A stretch of 64,000 bases of DNA from Spongilla lacustris (taxonomy: Eukaryota > Porifera > Demospongiae > Spongillida > Spongillidae): positions 1,620,226 to 1,684,225 of the forward strand of contig OX442415.1 of assembly GCA_949361645.1 (NCBI GenBank), given 5' to 3'. A model generated the notes under the pieces. That model ran no database searches. It worked only from the letters and a program-made list of their open reading frames with translations, and had not been told where the DNA came from. This document shows positions 25,431 through 33,177 of the stretch, in pieces (position 1 is the first letter of the stretch; each line of letters begins with the position of its first letter). Both the position numbers and the translations under genes were made by a program.

Positions 25431-28400
25431 CACACACACACACAACATACAACACACAAAGAAATATTAACAATACATTTATTTTTCTGTTGGGGTGTTT
25501 GAGGACAGGAATGGACAAGAATTGATCTTATTGTCATTAATACATTGTATTATATGTAAAAAAAAAACATACTATTCCAATTACCTAAGTAAGGTTCCAA
25601 AACATAGTTACAAGCTATTCTGATTCAAAAGGCTGGGGCAGATGTCTTGGCAAAATGGCTCTTGCTACCAACCCTGTTAGAAATATGCTATCAGTCTGCT
25701 GTGCAGATTGCAAGTCGAGAGGCCAAATGAGAGGAACTGATCTCGAAGGTTGAGGCAAAGTGGACATAAAGAACCCATAGCAGGACAAATTATGACAAAG
25801 CCTCCATTTTAAGGCTACCAAAAACACATCGGGTTCCAAGTGGAGGCCAAAAGTGCAAGCAGATGGCAACCAGGAGTACTCTGACAAAATACTAGCTTTG
25901 TTGGCAAAACATTTTTTTTTTACTAACTCAAATACTAGACATCTCATTGCATAATAAATTCTACAATACAGTAACATACCCACAGATGATGAAGCTGTGG
26001 AGATAGCTGATGTTGGATCTAGTAGAATGAAAAGTTTAAGGAATATAAATATATCGTACACGTATGGTATTATTAGCAATTGTACTAATACAATCTATAC
26101 TGTGAATCGTCCTAGTCAGTCCATTATATGATGCTTTTATAAAAAGGGATAATAAAAAATGCTGAATTTTTTACTAACTCAAATACTAGATATCTCATTG
26201 CATACTAAATTCTATAATACAGTAACATACCCACAGATGATGAAGCTGTGGAGTTAGCTGATGTTGTAGCATGTAAAATGAAAAGTTTAAGGAATAAAAA
26301 TATATCGTACATGTATGGTATTATTAACAATTGTACTAATACAATCTATAGTGTCAATCATGTTAATCAAGTCCATCATATGATGCTTTTATAAAAAAGG
26401 GATATTGAAATATACTTAAATTGCAAACAACAGTGGACCCAAGGGGTCGCCTTGCTGGACACCTGATGCCGATATAAGCTGGCCCATTGGATGCCAGAGA
26501 TATTGGTGTTGAGAGTAGCACCAGGAGACCCATGGGAGGAGCTCCTTGCATAATAAATTCTATAATACAGTAACATACCTACAGATGATGAAGCTGTGGA
26601 ATTAGCTGATGATGTAGCATGTAAAAGAGAACAGTGTGAGAATTATAAGTACAAGTATGATATCATTTAATGCCAAAATATTTGTGTGAATAGAATCCAT
26701 ACCGTAGTCAACCAATGTGTTTTTATAAATGGTGATTAGAAGATGTATTCAATTTCGAGCAACCTTTTTGTAACATTGTTGCCATGGCAATGCTCATTCT
26801 GATCATCATTATCATGCATGTTGCTACTTTCCAGCAAAGAGCATCCAGGCACAGCAATGTCCCACATGATAAAAACTATCTATAGGCTATATTATAAGCT
26901 GTCAAAAGAATTCATTAGAAACAGATCATCATATTCCATTCTGGGTAAATTTTGATTTATGTTAGCAATTTATATGCATTGCTTCATATGCAGATCACAC
27001 TTCTTTATACATTCGTATATGAAATCATAGTCTCATCCACCTACATGTATGCAGATATACAACTGAACAAGGTGAAAAATCATTGTACAAGTACACCTAG
27101 ATGTATACAGAGATTAATCATTCTAAACATAACACAGGATTAATTAACAAATGTGAATCATACGTAACAGATCACCAATCTCATCCATATCAGCGTCACT
27201 ATTTAGATAATGCATAGTAATATAGGTGTTGATGTATATTTGTGTAACTTGGTGGTGCAAGCATTACAATGCCATTGAGGGCACTGTAGAAAGAAAATGC
27301 TATAGTCCATTATGACAATGGAGCTGTACATTTTGCACACTGGGAAACAATTTCTTTTTTTTTTCTGGAAGCAATGAAGTAAAGACACTGTTTTAAAATA
27401 GCCTATGAATTGTTCTTTATCATGTGGAACATTGCTGTACCTGGGTGCTCTTTGCTTGGTTTTTCAGTGAACAGCAACAGAAATGATAATGAGGATGAGG
27501 ATGCAGACTGCCATGCCTACAATGGAGACTGGCACACCTATTGCAAGGGCCTCTGATGGGGAAGAATACAAAAATCGCAACATAATTAGTAATGGTTATT
27601 ATTTTTGTAGGTATTGTGCATAATTTGAAACGTAACAACAAGCTAAACTGATTCAAATCACTGGGGCAGACTTCTTGACAAAATGGCTCTTGCTGCAGAC
27701 ACTGTCAGGAATATGCTGAATGACCTTTTTGGCATATAAGTAAAGATTGCAAGTTGAGATGCCAAACAAGATAAACTGAAAGGTTCTCTGGTCATAGATC
27801 TCAGTATGCAGGTTAACACACAATCAACTTAGATCCAAGCACCTATAAGATTGTTGCTAAAAGTTTGCAAAACTCAGTAGCAGCAGCTGCAGCACCTGTA
27901 GTAATAGTGACATCCAATGCAGCTGGCCATCCTCTTTCCCAGACAGATAGCTGGGTGTGATTGCCTTAGATCACGTGCAAATCACTACAGCCAAGGTACA
28001 AGTACACCTCCCAAACAATTATGCTGCAACACCTCCACTTCTGTATGATGGCCTAGAGGGTCAAGTGCAGTGTCTGGCATAAAGAAGCACTGGACAAATC
28101 ATGACCAAGCCACCATTTTTGGGTGGTCAAAAACTGAGCAAGACAACCAAGAAGCGGAGTGAAGTGCTGACTATAATACTATAGCTTTTCTGGCAACACA
28201 TATATTATAATAAACTAACTCTGCACCATATGCATAATGGTGCATGCAACTGGTGAGCAAATCATTTTAAAAGCATTAACCATGGAACGTTTTATCAAAA
28301 TTTTAATTTTTTTTTATGTTAGTGATTCAAACAATACTAAAATCTCATAGTATTATGAAATTCTATAATAGAATAACATACCTGCTGAGGAGTTAGTTGA

Positions 28401-30220
28401 TGCTGTAGCATGTAAAAAGAAAGATGTAAGGAATATAAGTATGCTATCAAAGTGAGGTATGGTAGGATCCTATACAACTCACAGTCCTGAATTTGCAAAT
28501 GATTTGCAAATGTACATGTAGGACTGTAGCAGCGGGTTGGAAACGGGTGCAATTGCGGATATAAGGACTTATAAATGTATAGTGTATAGATTGCATGCAT
28601 GCACAACAATTTGTTGTCATAGCAAATTTCACAGTTGCTAACTGTTGTTCAATGGAGCCCAGCCAGCAGTTGGAGCATGGAACCTGTGCTGCAATTAGCT
28701 ACATGTAACACATCACTTGCAGTGACGGTATACAGCTTTTCACTGACAGCGAACCGCCTAGCCCCAAACATCGTTCAGCAGCTGCCAACCATAGCAACGG
28801 CAATTACACAACCTACTAGCAAGAAGTGAAGCTCCAAAGATACCAAATTTTATTTTATTATCATCTTCATGTCTATTTACCAGTACCTGTCCCACTGAGC
28901 TTCTGGAGCTAGAAATAATGCGATGGAAGTCAAAGTACAGCGATGTCGCATATGAAAAATTACCTTCATCACCATCATCAGCATAAAAAGTTGCTGCAAC
29001 TTGCTTGCACCTTTCCAGTTACATCGTGATGCTCAATAATTACATGAGGTCATGCATACATCAATTGGGAAAGAGCGTCTGGCCAATCTTGCATTACTGC
29101 GCATTCATTACGAACAGCAGATTACGTTAAAAAGTATTATTGACATGTTTGCATCGCTTCACTCAAGAGATGAGGAATGTATTTTATTCACTGTGTAAAT
29201 GACATCGCATGCAGGGTTGGTGGGTATCTGATTGTAATAAAATTACAAAGGGAAAATTGTATAATATGATTCAGAGAGTAAAAACAACGTCCCAAATGCA
29301 TATTCAGTGCAGAATAATCCGGAATGCATAATCCAACTATAGTTCACATGCATATATAAACAATCTGTAACTTTTTATCTGTGCACTAGAACTCAAGGGT
29401 ACCCCATTCGTTCGCCATGGCAAACAAACGGGGTACCCTTGAGTCCACAAAACCATAGTTTGCCACCTCCCCCCCCCCCCCCCCCCCCACCACCCCAACA
29501 CAAAACCTGGCTACAGGCCTGGTCCAGGGGTGCTTTTCTTCATGTATATTGTCCCGACACTGAGCATCCTACTTCCTCGACCATTATTAATATACATGAA
29601 TGATTGTCAACATTTTGACGTTCAAGCTTGTAGAGACTCTCAATCATTTCATAAGCGTCTACTATATCAAGGGCACTATTCGTAAGTTTGACTGTACTAC
29701 CAGAAAGGTGGGACAGGTACTGGTAAATTACATAGACATGAAGACAATGATGAAACCAAATGTGATATCTTCTGAGCTTTATACATCTTGCAAGTAGGTT
29801 GCGTATATGCCGTTGCTATGGTTGGCGGCTGCAGAACGATGTTTGGGCTAGGCGGTTTGCTGTCCATGCTTCTGCTCTGGCTGGCTCCATTGAATAACAG
29901 TTAGCAACGGTGAAGTTGTATGACAACAAATTGTTGTGCATGCATGCAATGTATTCAATATTATATCGTAAACGTGCTAGTTAACAAAATTCATACCCGG
30001 CCAAGCGAACCTTGTATCCAGCGGGGGGAGGCTACGGGTCTGCTTTCAATACCGTATCTCCTTGTTTAACTATTTTGATTGATATAAAAGTATATTGTAT
30101 ATGTACAATGGGTTGTATAACTTGTATTACTTGTATATATATATAATATAGATCGGAATATTTAATTACATCCTGCGAGCTGGGACATAGGTTTTGCGAA
30201 GGGGGGGGGGGGGGGGGTAT

Positions 30221-30251
<31 letters not shown>

Positions 30252-31035
30252 TGTAGCGCCTCTGATATTTCGCAATTTAACTCTTACTCCAACACTCACC
30301 TAATATGTGCAGTTCGAAGAACTCGAGGGCCACATTTTCGTTGTCTGGACCTTCATCTAAACATATCCTAACTTCCATGTCCTCAGTGATAGGATGTGTA
30401 AAATTCCTGCAGAACCAAGGGAGGTTTGGTGGATCGCAGCACGTGACCTCATCATGATTGCACAGCTGTCTGTCCCACAGAACGTCAGCGTAGTAGAACA
30501 CCGTATAATAGTCTGTCGTTTCGTTATTACCTGACTCGCAGTAGTAATCAGATCCTATAAAATCAGGTGGGGATGTTCCTTGTGCGCATGGACAGGAAGA
30601 TGGGTAATAGTATTCGCGGTTCCCAGCGGCATATGTGTACACGTGTTGTCTGTTTCCAGGTGACCCGTACGTGATGCTAACCCCATCGACGTAAAATATT
30701 TCAATGTTCGATTGAAATTCAGTGTATTTTCTGAAACCATCGGGCGTTCCCACCTGATATCCAAGGAACCTTCCGCAAACCATTTGGTAGCTGGCTCCGG
30801 AAGTGGTTATATTCACCGAGTCACAATATGGTATTCCATCGCTTTTCTTTTCACATGATGCTCTCGGTGATGTAACTTTTTGCCACGAATCAGGACATTG
30901 TTGCGTTGGATCGGTCATATTCAGATAGCCGACCTTTACCCACTGGTGGCCTGGTACGTTAGGGAGAATAAATGAAGCAGCAAGATCTCCAAGCACCAGG
31001 CTCAGAGCGCAAATTGTAAGACAGAATGATGTCAT
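13929..31035 (-). CDS. Receptor tyrosine kinase gene A (multi-exon)
   Basis: The proposed coding exons, minus strand in order, are 31035-30300, 28402-28382, 26605-26579, 26257-26231, 26006-25980, 24231-24120, 23200-23130, 23075-22956, 22897-22817, 22648-22437, 15324-15215, 14804-14645, 14238-14102 and 14049-13929. All junction phases agree, and the sum is 1,962 nt, or 653 residues plus a stop. The protein would be a type I receptor: signal peptide, cysteine-rich ectodomain, Ser/Thr stalk, one transmembrane helix, a juxtamembrane segment and a complete tyrosine kinase domain. The kinase resembles metazoan RTKs (Met/Axl-like in its EF-G-VYHATL and [10 protein letters not shown] wording), but I cannot assign a named orthologue. 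The alternative transmembrane exon at 27552-27441 is not used in this model. One intron is swollen by retroelement DNA (15.35-22.4 kb). The exons are seen in the sequence; their joining is inferred from splice sites and phase. Confidence 0.8.
14102..14238 (-). CDS. RTK A kinase exon (WAYGV, helix F/G)
   Basis: The exon is 137 nt and starts immediately after an AAG acceptor. It encodes [20 protein letters not shown], the SDVW-x-FG continuation typical of tyrosine kinases, then an [15 protein letters not shown] helix. It ends at donor GTGAGC in phase 2. The copy B equivalent is 52752-52888. Confidence 0.88.
14645..14804 (-). CDS. RTK A kinase exon (DFG and activation loop)
   Basis: The exon is 160 nt, from after CAG at 14807-14805 to donor GTGAGT. 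It encodes [19 protein letters not shown], with the DFG magnesium-binding motif and the paired activation-loop tyrosines, then CPVKWMPPE (the APE-type motif) and ISTEKSDV. All residues expected of an active tyrosine kinase are present. It differs from copy B at one activation-loop position (Y versus N after RPTK). Confidence 0.92.
15215..15324 (-). CDS. RTK A kinase exon (HRDLAARN catalytic loop)
   Basis: The exon is 110 nt, phase 0 in and phase 2 out, with acceptor CAG at 15327-15325 and donor GTGAGT. It encodes a helix-E segment ([20 protein letters not shown]) and HRDLAARNC, the tyrosine-kinase form of the catalytic loop. The intron upstream contains about 7.1 kb with retroelement sequence, whereas the same intron in copy B is 96 bp. 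Confidence 0.92.
15442..19127 (+). pseudogene. Non-LTR retrotransposon copy 1 (zinc fingers, RT, restriction-like endonuclease)
   Basis: The N-terminal part from 15442 has a C2H2 finger ([15 protein letters not shown]). After a proline/serine-rich stretch come a second C2H2 finger ([16 protein letters not shown]) and a CPDCQVL..H..C finger near 16290-16460. Reverse transcriptase motifs follow ([12 protein letters not shown] near 17090; [11 protein letters not shown] near 17650), then a CCHC knuckle ([19 protein letters not shown]) and [15 protein letters not shown] endonuclease motifs. This is the order of R2/HERO/NeSL-type elements. It is broken: frame changes near 15700, 16090, 17270 and 18330, and a deletion near 18730 removing part of the endonuclease. 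The RT active site reads YQAD instead of Y-x-DD. Confidence 0.82.
19440..19475. repeat. GTC trinucleotide microsatellite
   Basis: About eight GTC/CGT repeats lie in the spacer between the two retroelement bodies. Confidence 0.75.
19791..20140 (+). pseudogene. Unrecognised arginine-rich reading frame
   Basis: An 82-codon frame begins at an ATG at 19791 and is rich in Arg, Lys, Glu and Tyr. Beyond its stop, another frame continues with [18 protein letters not shown] and FRTNGTTTN, so a single longer protein may have been broken by a frameshift near 20025. It resembles basic N-terminal segments of some transposon-encoded helicase proteins, but I do not recognise it and assign no function. Confidence 0.3.
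20281..20557. mobile_element. Hairpin MITE with near-perfect 124-bp arms
   Basis: The left arm (20281-20404) and right arm (20435-20557) are inverted copies, meeting at a loop of about 30 bp. The outer ends read AGATATAAAAAACATTCTC and its complement. No coding capacity is present. A half copy lies at 80-160. Confidence 0.8.
20664..22208 (+). pseudogene. Non-LTR retrotransposon copy 2 (5'-truncated RT plus endonuclease)
   Basis: The copy starts abruptly in TA-rich sequence inside the RT domain just before the active site, which reads YMDDGVVAG (intact Y-x-DD). The frame then runs through RT thumb-like sequence to a TAG at 21207-21209 where copy 1 has Gln, and continues in the same frame to the stop at 22206-22208. 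The endonuclease end is complete: [19 protein letters not shown] knuckle, RHNALRN, then RPADIL and LDFTVTSPL. It is closely related to copy 1 but not identical. It is dead because of the truncation and the in-frame stop. Confidence 0.82.
22437..22648 (-). CDS. RTK A kinase exon (helix C to hinge)
   Basis: The exon is 212 nt, phase 1 in and phase 0 out. It encodes [11 protein letters not shown] (helix C with the conserved Glu), [28 protein letters not shown] (hinge and helix D) and ends EMIDQYPE. Its donor is GCAAGT, so the following intron is of the GC-AG type. The same GC donor occurs in copy B. Confidence 0.88.
22817..22897 (-). CDS. RTK A kinase exon (P-loop and catalytic Lys)
   Basis: The exon is 81 nt after acceptor CAG. 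With the last residues of the previous exon it forms [13 protein letters not shown], the nucleotide-binding glycine loop, followed by QEVAVKSTK carrying the catalytic lysine. It ends at donor GTATGG in phase 1. The copy B counterpart (54424-54504) encodes the same residues. Confidence 0.88.
22956..23200 (-). CDS. RTK A juxtamembrane exons (two)
   Basis: Exon 23200-23130 (71 nt) encodes [20 protein letters not shown] and YSL. It receives two bases from the transmembrane exon to complete an Arg codon. Exon 23075-22956 (120 nt) encodes [20 protein letters not shown] and a [14 protein letters not shown] segment leading into the kinase glycine loop. Several tyrosines (IY, YY) could be docking or regulatory sites; that is inference. 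The first exon is three codons longer than its copy B equivalent, the only length difference among the cytoplasmic exons. Confidence 0.8.
24120..24231 (-). CDS. RTK A transmembrane exon (intact, TM-2)
   Basis: The exon is 112 nt, phase 1 in and phase 2 out. It encodes [19 protein letters not shown] and a further IIILISVAV stretch, then a basic stop-transfer sequence QKKRQRAS. It ends at donor GTACAG and joins in frame to the juxtamembrane exon at 23200. It is the TM exon consistent with an intact receptor. Confidence 0.85.
24286..24538 (+). pseudogene. Retroelement 3'-end fragment (endonuclease tail), shared with copy B
   Basis: On the plus strand, opposite to the receptor gene, the translation reads [17 protein letters not shown] and later [10 protein letters not shown], matching the extreme C-terminus of the non-LTR elements at 18.9-19.1 and 22.0-22.2 kb. 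A matching fragment lies at 58433-58660 in the same intron of copy B. The insertion therefore predates the segmental duplication. Confidence 0.75.
24701..25357. mobile_element. Foldback element with about 260-bp arms, private to copy A
   Basis: The left arm begins ACACTGGCAGGGTCCTAGC; the right arm ends with its inverted counterpart (GCTAGGACCCTGCCAGTATA). Arms run to about 24965 and from about 25100 with good matching (GGCTGGCCACCTCACGCTA and its complement near the inner ends). The spacer is about 135 bp. It is absent from copy B at the corresponding point (about 58680-58710) and is immediately followed by a CA microsatellite. Confidence 0.72.
25357..25450. repeat. (CA)n microsatellite
   Basis: This is a run of about 45 CA dinucleotides with one interruption, directly abutting the foldback right arm. 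Confidence 0.95.
25615..25905 (-). pseudogene. Non-LTR retroelement relic, minus strand
   Basis: The minus-strand translation contains [18 protein letters not shown] and, near its end, [10 protein letters not shown]. These match the segment before the CCHC knuckle and the C-terminal tail of copies 1-2, with the middle decayed or deleted. The shorter counterpart in copy B is about 58740-59000, so it too predates the duplication. Confidence 0.6.
25980..26605 (-). CDS. RTK A stalk mini-exons (three 27-nt exons)
   Basis: Exons 26605-26579, 26257-26231 and 26006-25980 are each 27 nt, lie between a CAG acceptor and a GTATGT donor, and are phase 1 at both ends. Each adds nine residues of the type ANSTASSSV (one has AISTASSSV). 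They would form an O-glycosylatable Ser/Thr stalk between ectodomain and membrane. Each sits in a repeat unit of roughly 250-350 bp (shared CTCAAATACTAGATATCTCA intron sequence), so the number of exons has grown by local duplication. Splicing is inferred. Confidence 0.68.
26770..26885 (+). pseudogene. Inverted, decayed copy of the transmembrane exon
   Basis: On the plus strand the sequence reads AACATTGTTGCCATGGCAATG ... then a Leu/Ile-rich frame (AMLILIIII) and [13 protein letters not shown], matching the TM exon and the intron just past its donor. The orientation is opposite to the receptor gene, and the donor GT has become GC. A matching inverted copy lies at 59735-59850 in copy B. Confidence 0.65.
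27441..27552 (-). pseudogene. Extra transmembrane exon TM-1 with in-frame stop
   Basis: This is a 112-nt exon with the same acceptor, donor and phases as the other TM exons. It encodes [20 protein letters not shown] and the rest of the helix. The codon after ISVAVH is TGA, where copy B has CGA (Arg). If spliced in, translation would stop just inside the membrane, leaving an anchored ectodomain without kinase; alternatively it is simply a dead duplicate. It belongs to a directly repeated unit (26.88-27.6 resembles 23.28-24.3). Confidence 0.7.
27660..28150 (-). pseudogene. Second minus-strand retroelement relic
   Basis: With frame changes, the minus-strand translation contains [19 protein letters not shown], matching the KWWLG..C region before the knuckle of the non-LTR copies. 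The start of the interval resembles 25620-25680. It lies in the segment that copy B has lost. Confidence 0.5.
28382..28402 (-). CDS. RTK A stalk mini-exon (21 nt)
   Basis: The sequence is flanked by CAG and GTATGT, is phase 1/1, and adds seven residues of the type ASTNSSA. It is the first stalk exon after the ectodomain in copy A and is missing from copy B through a deletion. Confidence 0.5.
28450..28535. repeat. MITE fragment (family of 36265-36382)
   Basis: The segment shares AGTGAGGT, GGTAGGATCCTAT, CAGTCCTGAATTTGCAAATG and GTAGGACTGT with the hairpin element at 36.3 kb. Confidence 0.6.
29392..29450. repeat. Short palindrome centred on CCATGG
   Basis: ACTCAAGGGTACCCCATTCG is mirrored by ACGGGGTACCCTTGAGT about 20 bp further on. 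The same structure is conserved at about 61118-61175 in copy B. A poly-C tract follows at about 29468. Confidence 0.7.
30180..30252. repeat. Poly-G / poly-C tract (MITE core)
   Basis: A G-run followed by TATA and a long C-run is preceded by ACATAGGTTTTGCGA. The equivalent in copy B is at 61975-62050, where it ends in CTGTATCCGCCACTG. It is probably the inside of a hAT-like MITE. Confidence 0.55.
30300..31035 (-). CDS. RTK A ectodomain exon (signal peptide plus cysteine-rich domain)
   Basis: The 736-nt exon has an ATG at 31035-31033 and the donor GTGAGT right after 30300, phase 1. The first 20 or so residues ([20 protein letters not shown]) form a signal peptide. The mature part has 12 cysteines, opens [20 protein letters not shown], and carries [42 protein letters not shown], a vicinal CC and WFCRNF before VRICLDE. 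Several N-glycosylation sites are visible (NMT, NIT, NET, NFT). From memory, the same pattern occurs in many uncharacterised secreted proteins of sponges and cnidarians; I know no domain name. An upstream in-frame ATG also exists, but this start is the one shared by all three copies. Confidence 0.85.
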
Positions 31036-31299
31036 TATCGCAGCTAGTGACTTGGAGGCAAATAAACGAGTGTTCAACAACATATATACATGTATATACA
31101 ATAATTGCCGGTATTATACGGTGCATGCATCGTACTGTAGTGGATTGCCTGATGAGTTGTATAGTATATGTGACAAGGTGATGAACCTTGCACTGAACTT
31201 ACTTTCATGCATAGCTGAATAGGTATAGTGACCTATATTCAGTAGTGTGTTATACTATGATGACGCTTGCATTGACAGTGTGTATAATAATATATAATG

Positions 31300-31971
31300 T
31301 GCGAGTAACTGTGGTAAAAATAAGAGTTCTGAAACAGTGAACCTAGCCTAGGGGGTAGGGCTACGCTCTATCACATTTGATGTCTGAAGCGGGATCTGAT
31401 CGTCGGGGACTGTACTACGTACGGCGTCTGTCAGTCAGAAGGGGACGGCTGGCCTGATCATCCTTGTACGGTGGATGACAACACGCTCAGGAAGTAGCTA
31501 CAAGGGATCAGATATGGCAGAAGCACTTGAGTCAGCATTAAAGGCGTTGGCGCGGAGGAGAGAAGAGGAGATAGTGGCTGAAAGGCGTATGTGAGAAGAA
31601 GAAAGGGCTGTTCGTGAGCAAGAGTGGATAACGGAGCGAAGACGGCTTCAGGAAGAAAGAGATGCTAGAGAGGAGGCGAATGGAGATACTAGTCAGGCTA
31701 GTAGAAAGACCGAGAGACGAGGAAGTATAATCGGGCGTGGAAAACCCGAGCTGAGCATTAAATTGGTCCCTCTCGGAAAAGGACGATATCGAGGCATATC
31801 TCATCACTTTTGAGTGGATCATGGTCGCTGTGCGTCTAAAACAAAGGTTAGTAGGAAAGGACTCATTACGAATGAGGGCTAAAATCTGTTGCCATACGCT
31901 TGTTCAGCCCATCGCGTACACCGATCTAAGAGCATCATTGTGGTGCTAGCCTTTTCTGTCTAGTAGTCAGT
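31300..31971 (+). pseudogene. Ty3/gypsy-type leader and gag relic
   Basis: From an ATG at 31514 the frame encodes a charged, coiled-coil-like segment. One in-frame TGA follows, then a frameshift leads into a segment reading KDDIEAYLITFEWIM, the usual start of the gag capsid region in Ty3-type elements. No pol follows. The relic is dead and is not clearly bounded by LTRs. Confidence 0.5.
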
Positions 31972-32011
31972 GTTAAAGTTGTAGGGACTAAATAGTCCCT
32001 ACAACTTTAAC
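31972..32011. repeat. Perfect 18-bp palindrome with 4-bp loop
   Basis: GTTAAAGTTGTAGGGACT is followed by AAAT and its exact inverted complement. It sits between the gag relic and the LTR-like segment. Confidence 0.85.
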
Positions 32012-32149
32012 AAAGACGGACACACTTGTACAAACGTCACGTTTTGTCGTGATGACGTATCGTTGCATAAATTATGAACATTCCATTGTTTCCCAGACCC
32101 TATATACATTTCTGACGTTTGAACACAGTGAATTAGGCAGATATTTAGC

Positions 32150-32645
32150 TTCCTCCAAAATGTGATTGGTTGTATAGCACGTGATTGGGCCACGTGGTTG
32201 GGGGTTTAAAAGGCTGGTACCTTAGTAGGAGTGTTCATTCGGCTTGCGTGCACGTGCTGCAAACTTTTTCTTGTTTGTTTTGGTGGTGTTTTATCTGTCC
32301 TATAGGTGCAACACTTGATCAGGGAGTAGACCTTGAAGACTGGCTGGATCTTTCTATGAACTAATTGTGTGTGTACCTGTTTGCAGAGCGATTGTTGGGT
32401 TATTTTACCTGCTTTGAGGTTTTCTCCCAAAAAATGGGTTTTCCTCACTGGGGATTTTTTCCGTGAGGGTGTGTGGGCCCACCCCCTCTAAATCAAATTT
32501 TGTTTGTGGCCCCGCTGTAAGGGTTGTGTGGTGTTTTGTAATTTGTTGTGGTTGTTGTAAGTGGTTGTGCATGTGTGTTTGGTGGCAGCGTGCACAATGA
32601 AGCTAAACCAATATTCTATTTGGGGGGAAGGAAGGTGCTATACAG
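32150..32645 (+). repeat. LTR-like segment with primer-binding-like end (copy 1)
   Basis: Shared with 35606-36030: AATGTGATTGGTTGTATAGC, a TATA-like GGGTTTAAAAGGC, GTGCACGTGCTGC and finally TGGTGGCAGCG at 32580. The last motif is a likely primer-binding start complementary to a tRNA 3' end. The order promoter-like box, transcribed region, then PBS suggests an LTR, but its exact ends and mate are not defined. Confidence 0.45.
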
Positions 32646-32739
32646 TGGGCATGTGGGAGGGAGGGAGCTGTACGTGATGTCATACTGTAAGCGATGATCA
32701 TCGTTACGTACATTTGGGTCTGGGTACGAGACTGAGCCA

Positions 32740-32815
32740 GCAGTGGGTAAAGGTCGGCTATCTGGATACGACCGATCCAACGCAGCAATCGTGGATAGTA
32801 CGGCAGTGTTGCCGC
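32740..32815 (+). pseudogene. Ectodomain fragment, inverted relative to the receptor genes
   Basis: The plus-strand translation reads [19 protein letters not shown], matching the start of the mature ectodomain ([19 protein letters not shown]). Only about 25 codons remain, and the first cysteine is lost. It lies head-to-head with the Ig fragment at 32836. Confidence 0.75.
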
Positions 32816-32835
32816 GAAATAACCTTCGTCTATAT

Positions 32836-33045
32836 CGCGATATTAGATGCAGTACAATTGTATGCACCACTGTTGCCAGGACCAAGGGGTGATATTGTGA
32901 GGGATGTGGAGGTATTGCTAGACAGGACCATGAAATGTGACTGGGAGATGAGAACACTTCCATTGGGAGTGGTCCAGGTGATGTTGGGGACAGGTAGGCC
33001 ACCAAAGGTACAGTTCAATTGCACACTGCCACCTTGGACACCATA
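32836..33045 (-). pseudogene. Ig-domain exon fragment
   Basis: The minus-strand translation contains QLNCTFGGLPVPNITWTTPN and SGAYNCTASN, nearly identical to the intact Ig exon at 34077-34358. It lacks the start and the last strand, and ends at a stop shortly after ASN, where sequence from the inverted ectodomain fragment begins. It is a rearranged pseudoexon. Confidence 0.75.
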
Positions 33046-33177
33046 CACAATGGATTGTGGGGACTGTATGGGTTGGTGGGACTATAAATGTAGTGTTATT
33101 GTATTTTGTGTATATACTGCGCATGCGCTGGGGAGGGATTAATATGATTAAATTACCGTTTGGTGGCAACCATTACA

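Larger units (their letters stand above)
13720..31140. repeat. Segmental duplication copy A (partner 52350-63000)
   Basis: The order of blocks is shared with 52.35-63.0 kb in the same orientation: 3' flank, kinase exons, juxtamembrane exons, a retroelement 3' fragment, transmembrane exon, stalk-exon repeats, a GGGTACCCC hairpin and the ectodomain exon. All kinase and juxtamembrane exons except one have the same length in both copies. Copy A carries two private insertions (about 15.35-22.40 kb and 24.6-25.55 kb) and keeps a 1.57-kb segment that copy B has lost. Confidence 0.9.

Noticed and set aside
31538..31822. Serine-rich minus-strand frame of 94 codons
   Set aside because: The plus strand carries the charged gag-like relic; this is its shadow.
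32714..33142. A 142-codon plus-strand gene
   Set aside because: Only the first 25 or so codons resemble the ectodomain; the rest is antisense to an Ig exon fragment, so this is a rearranged pseudogene.
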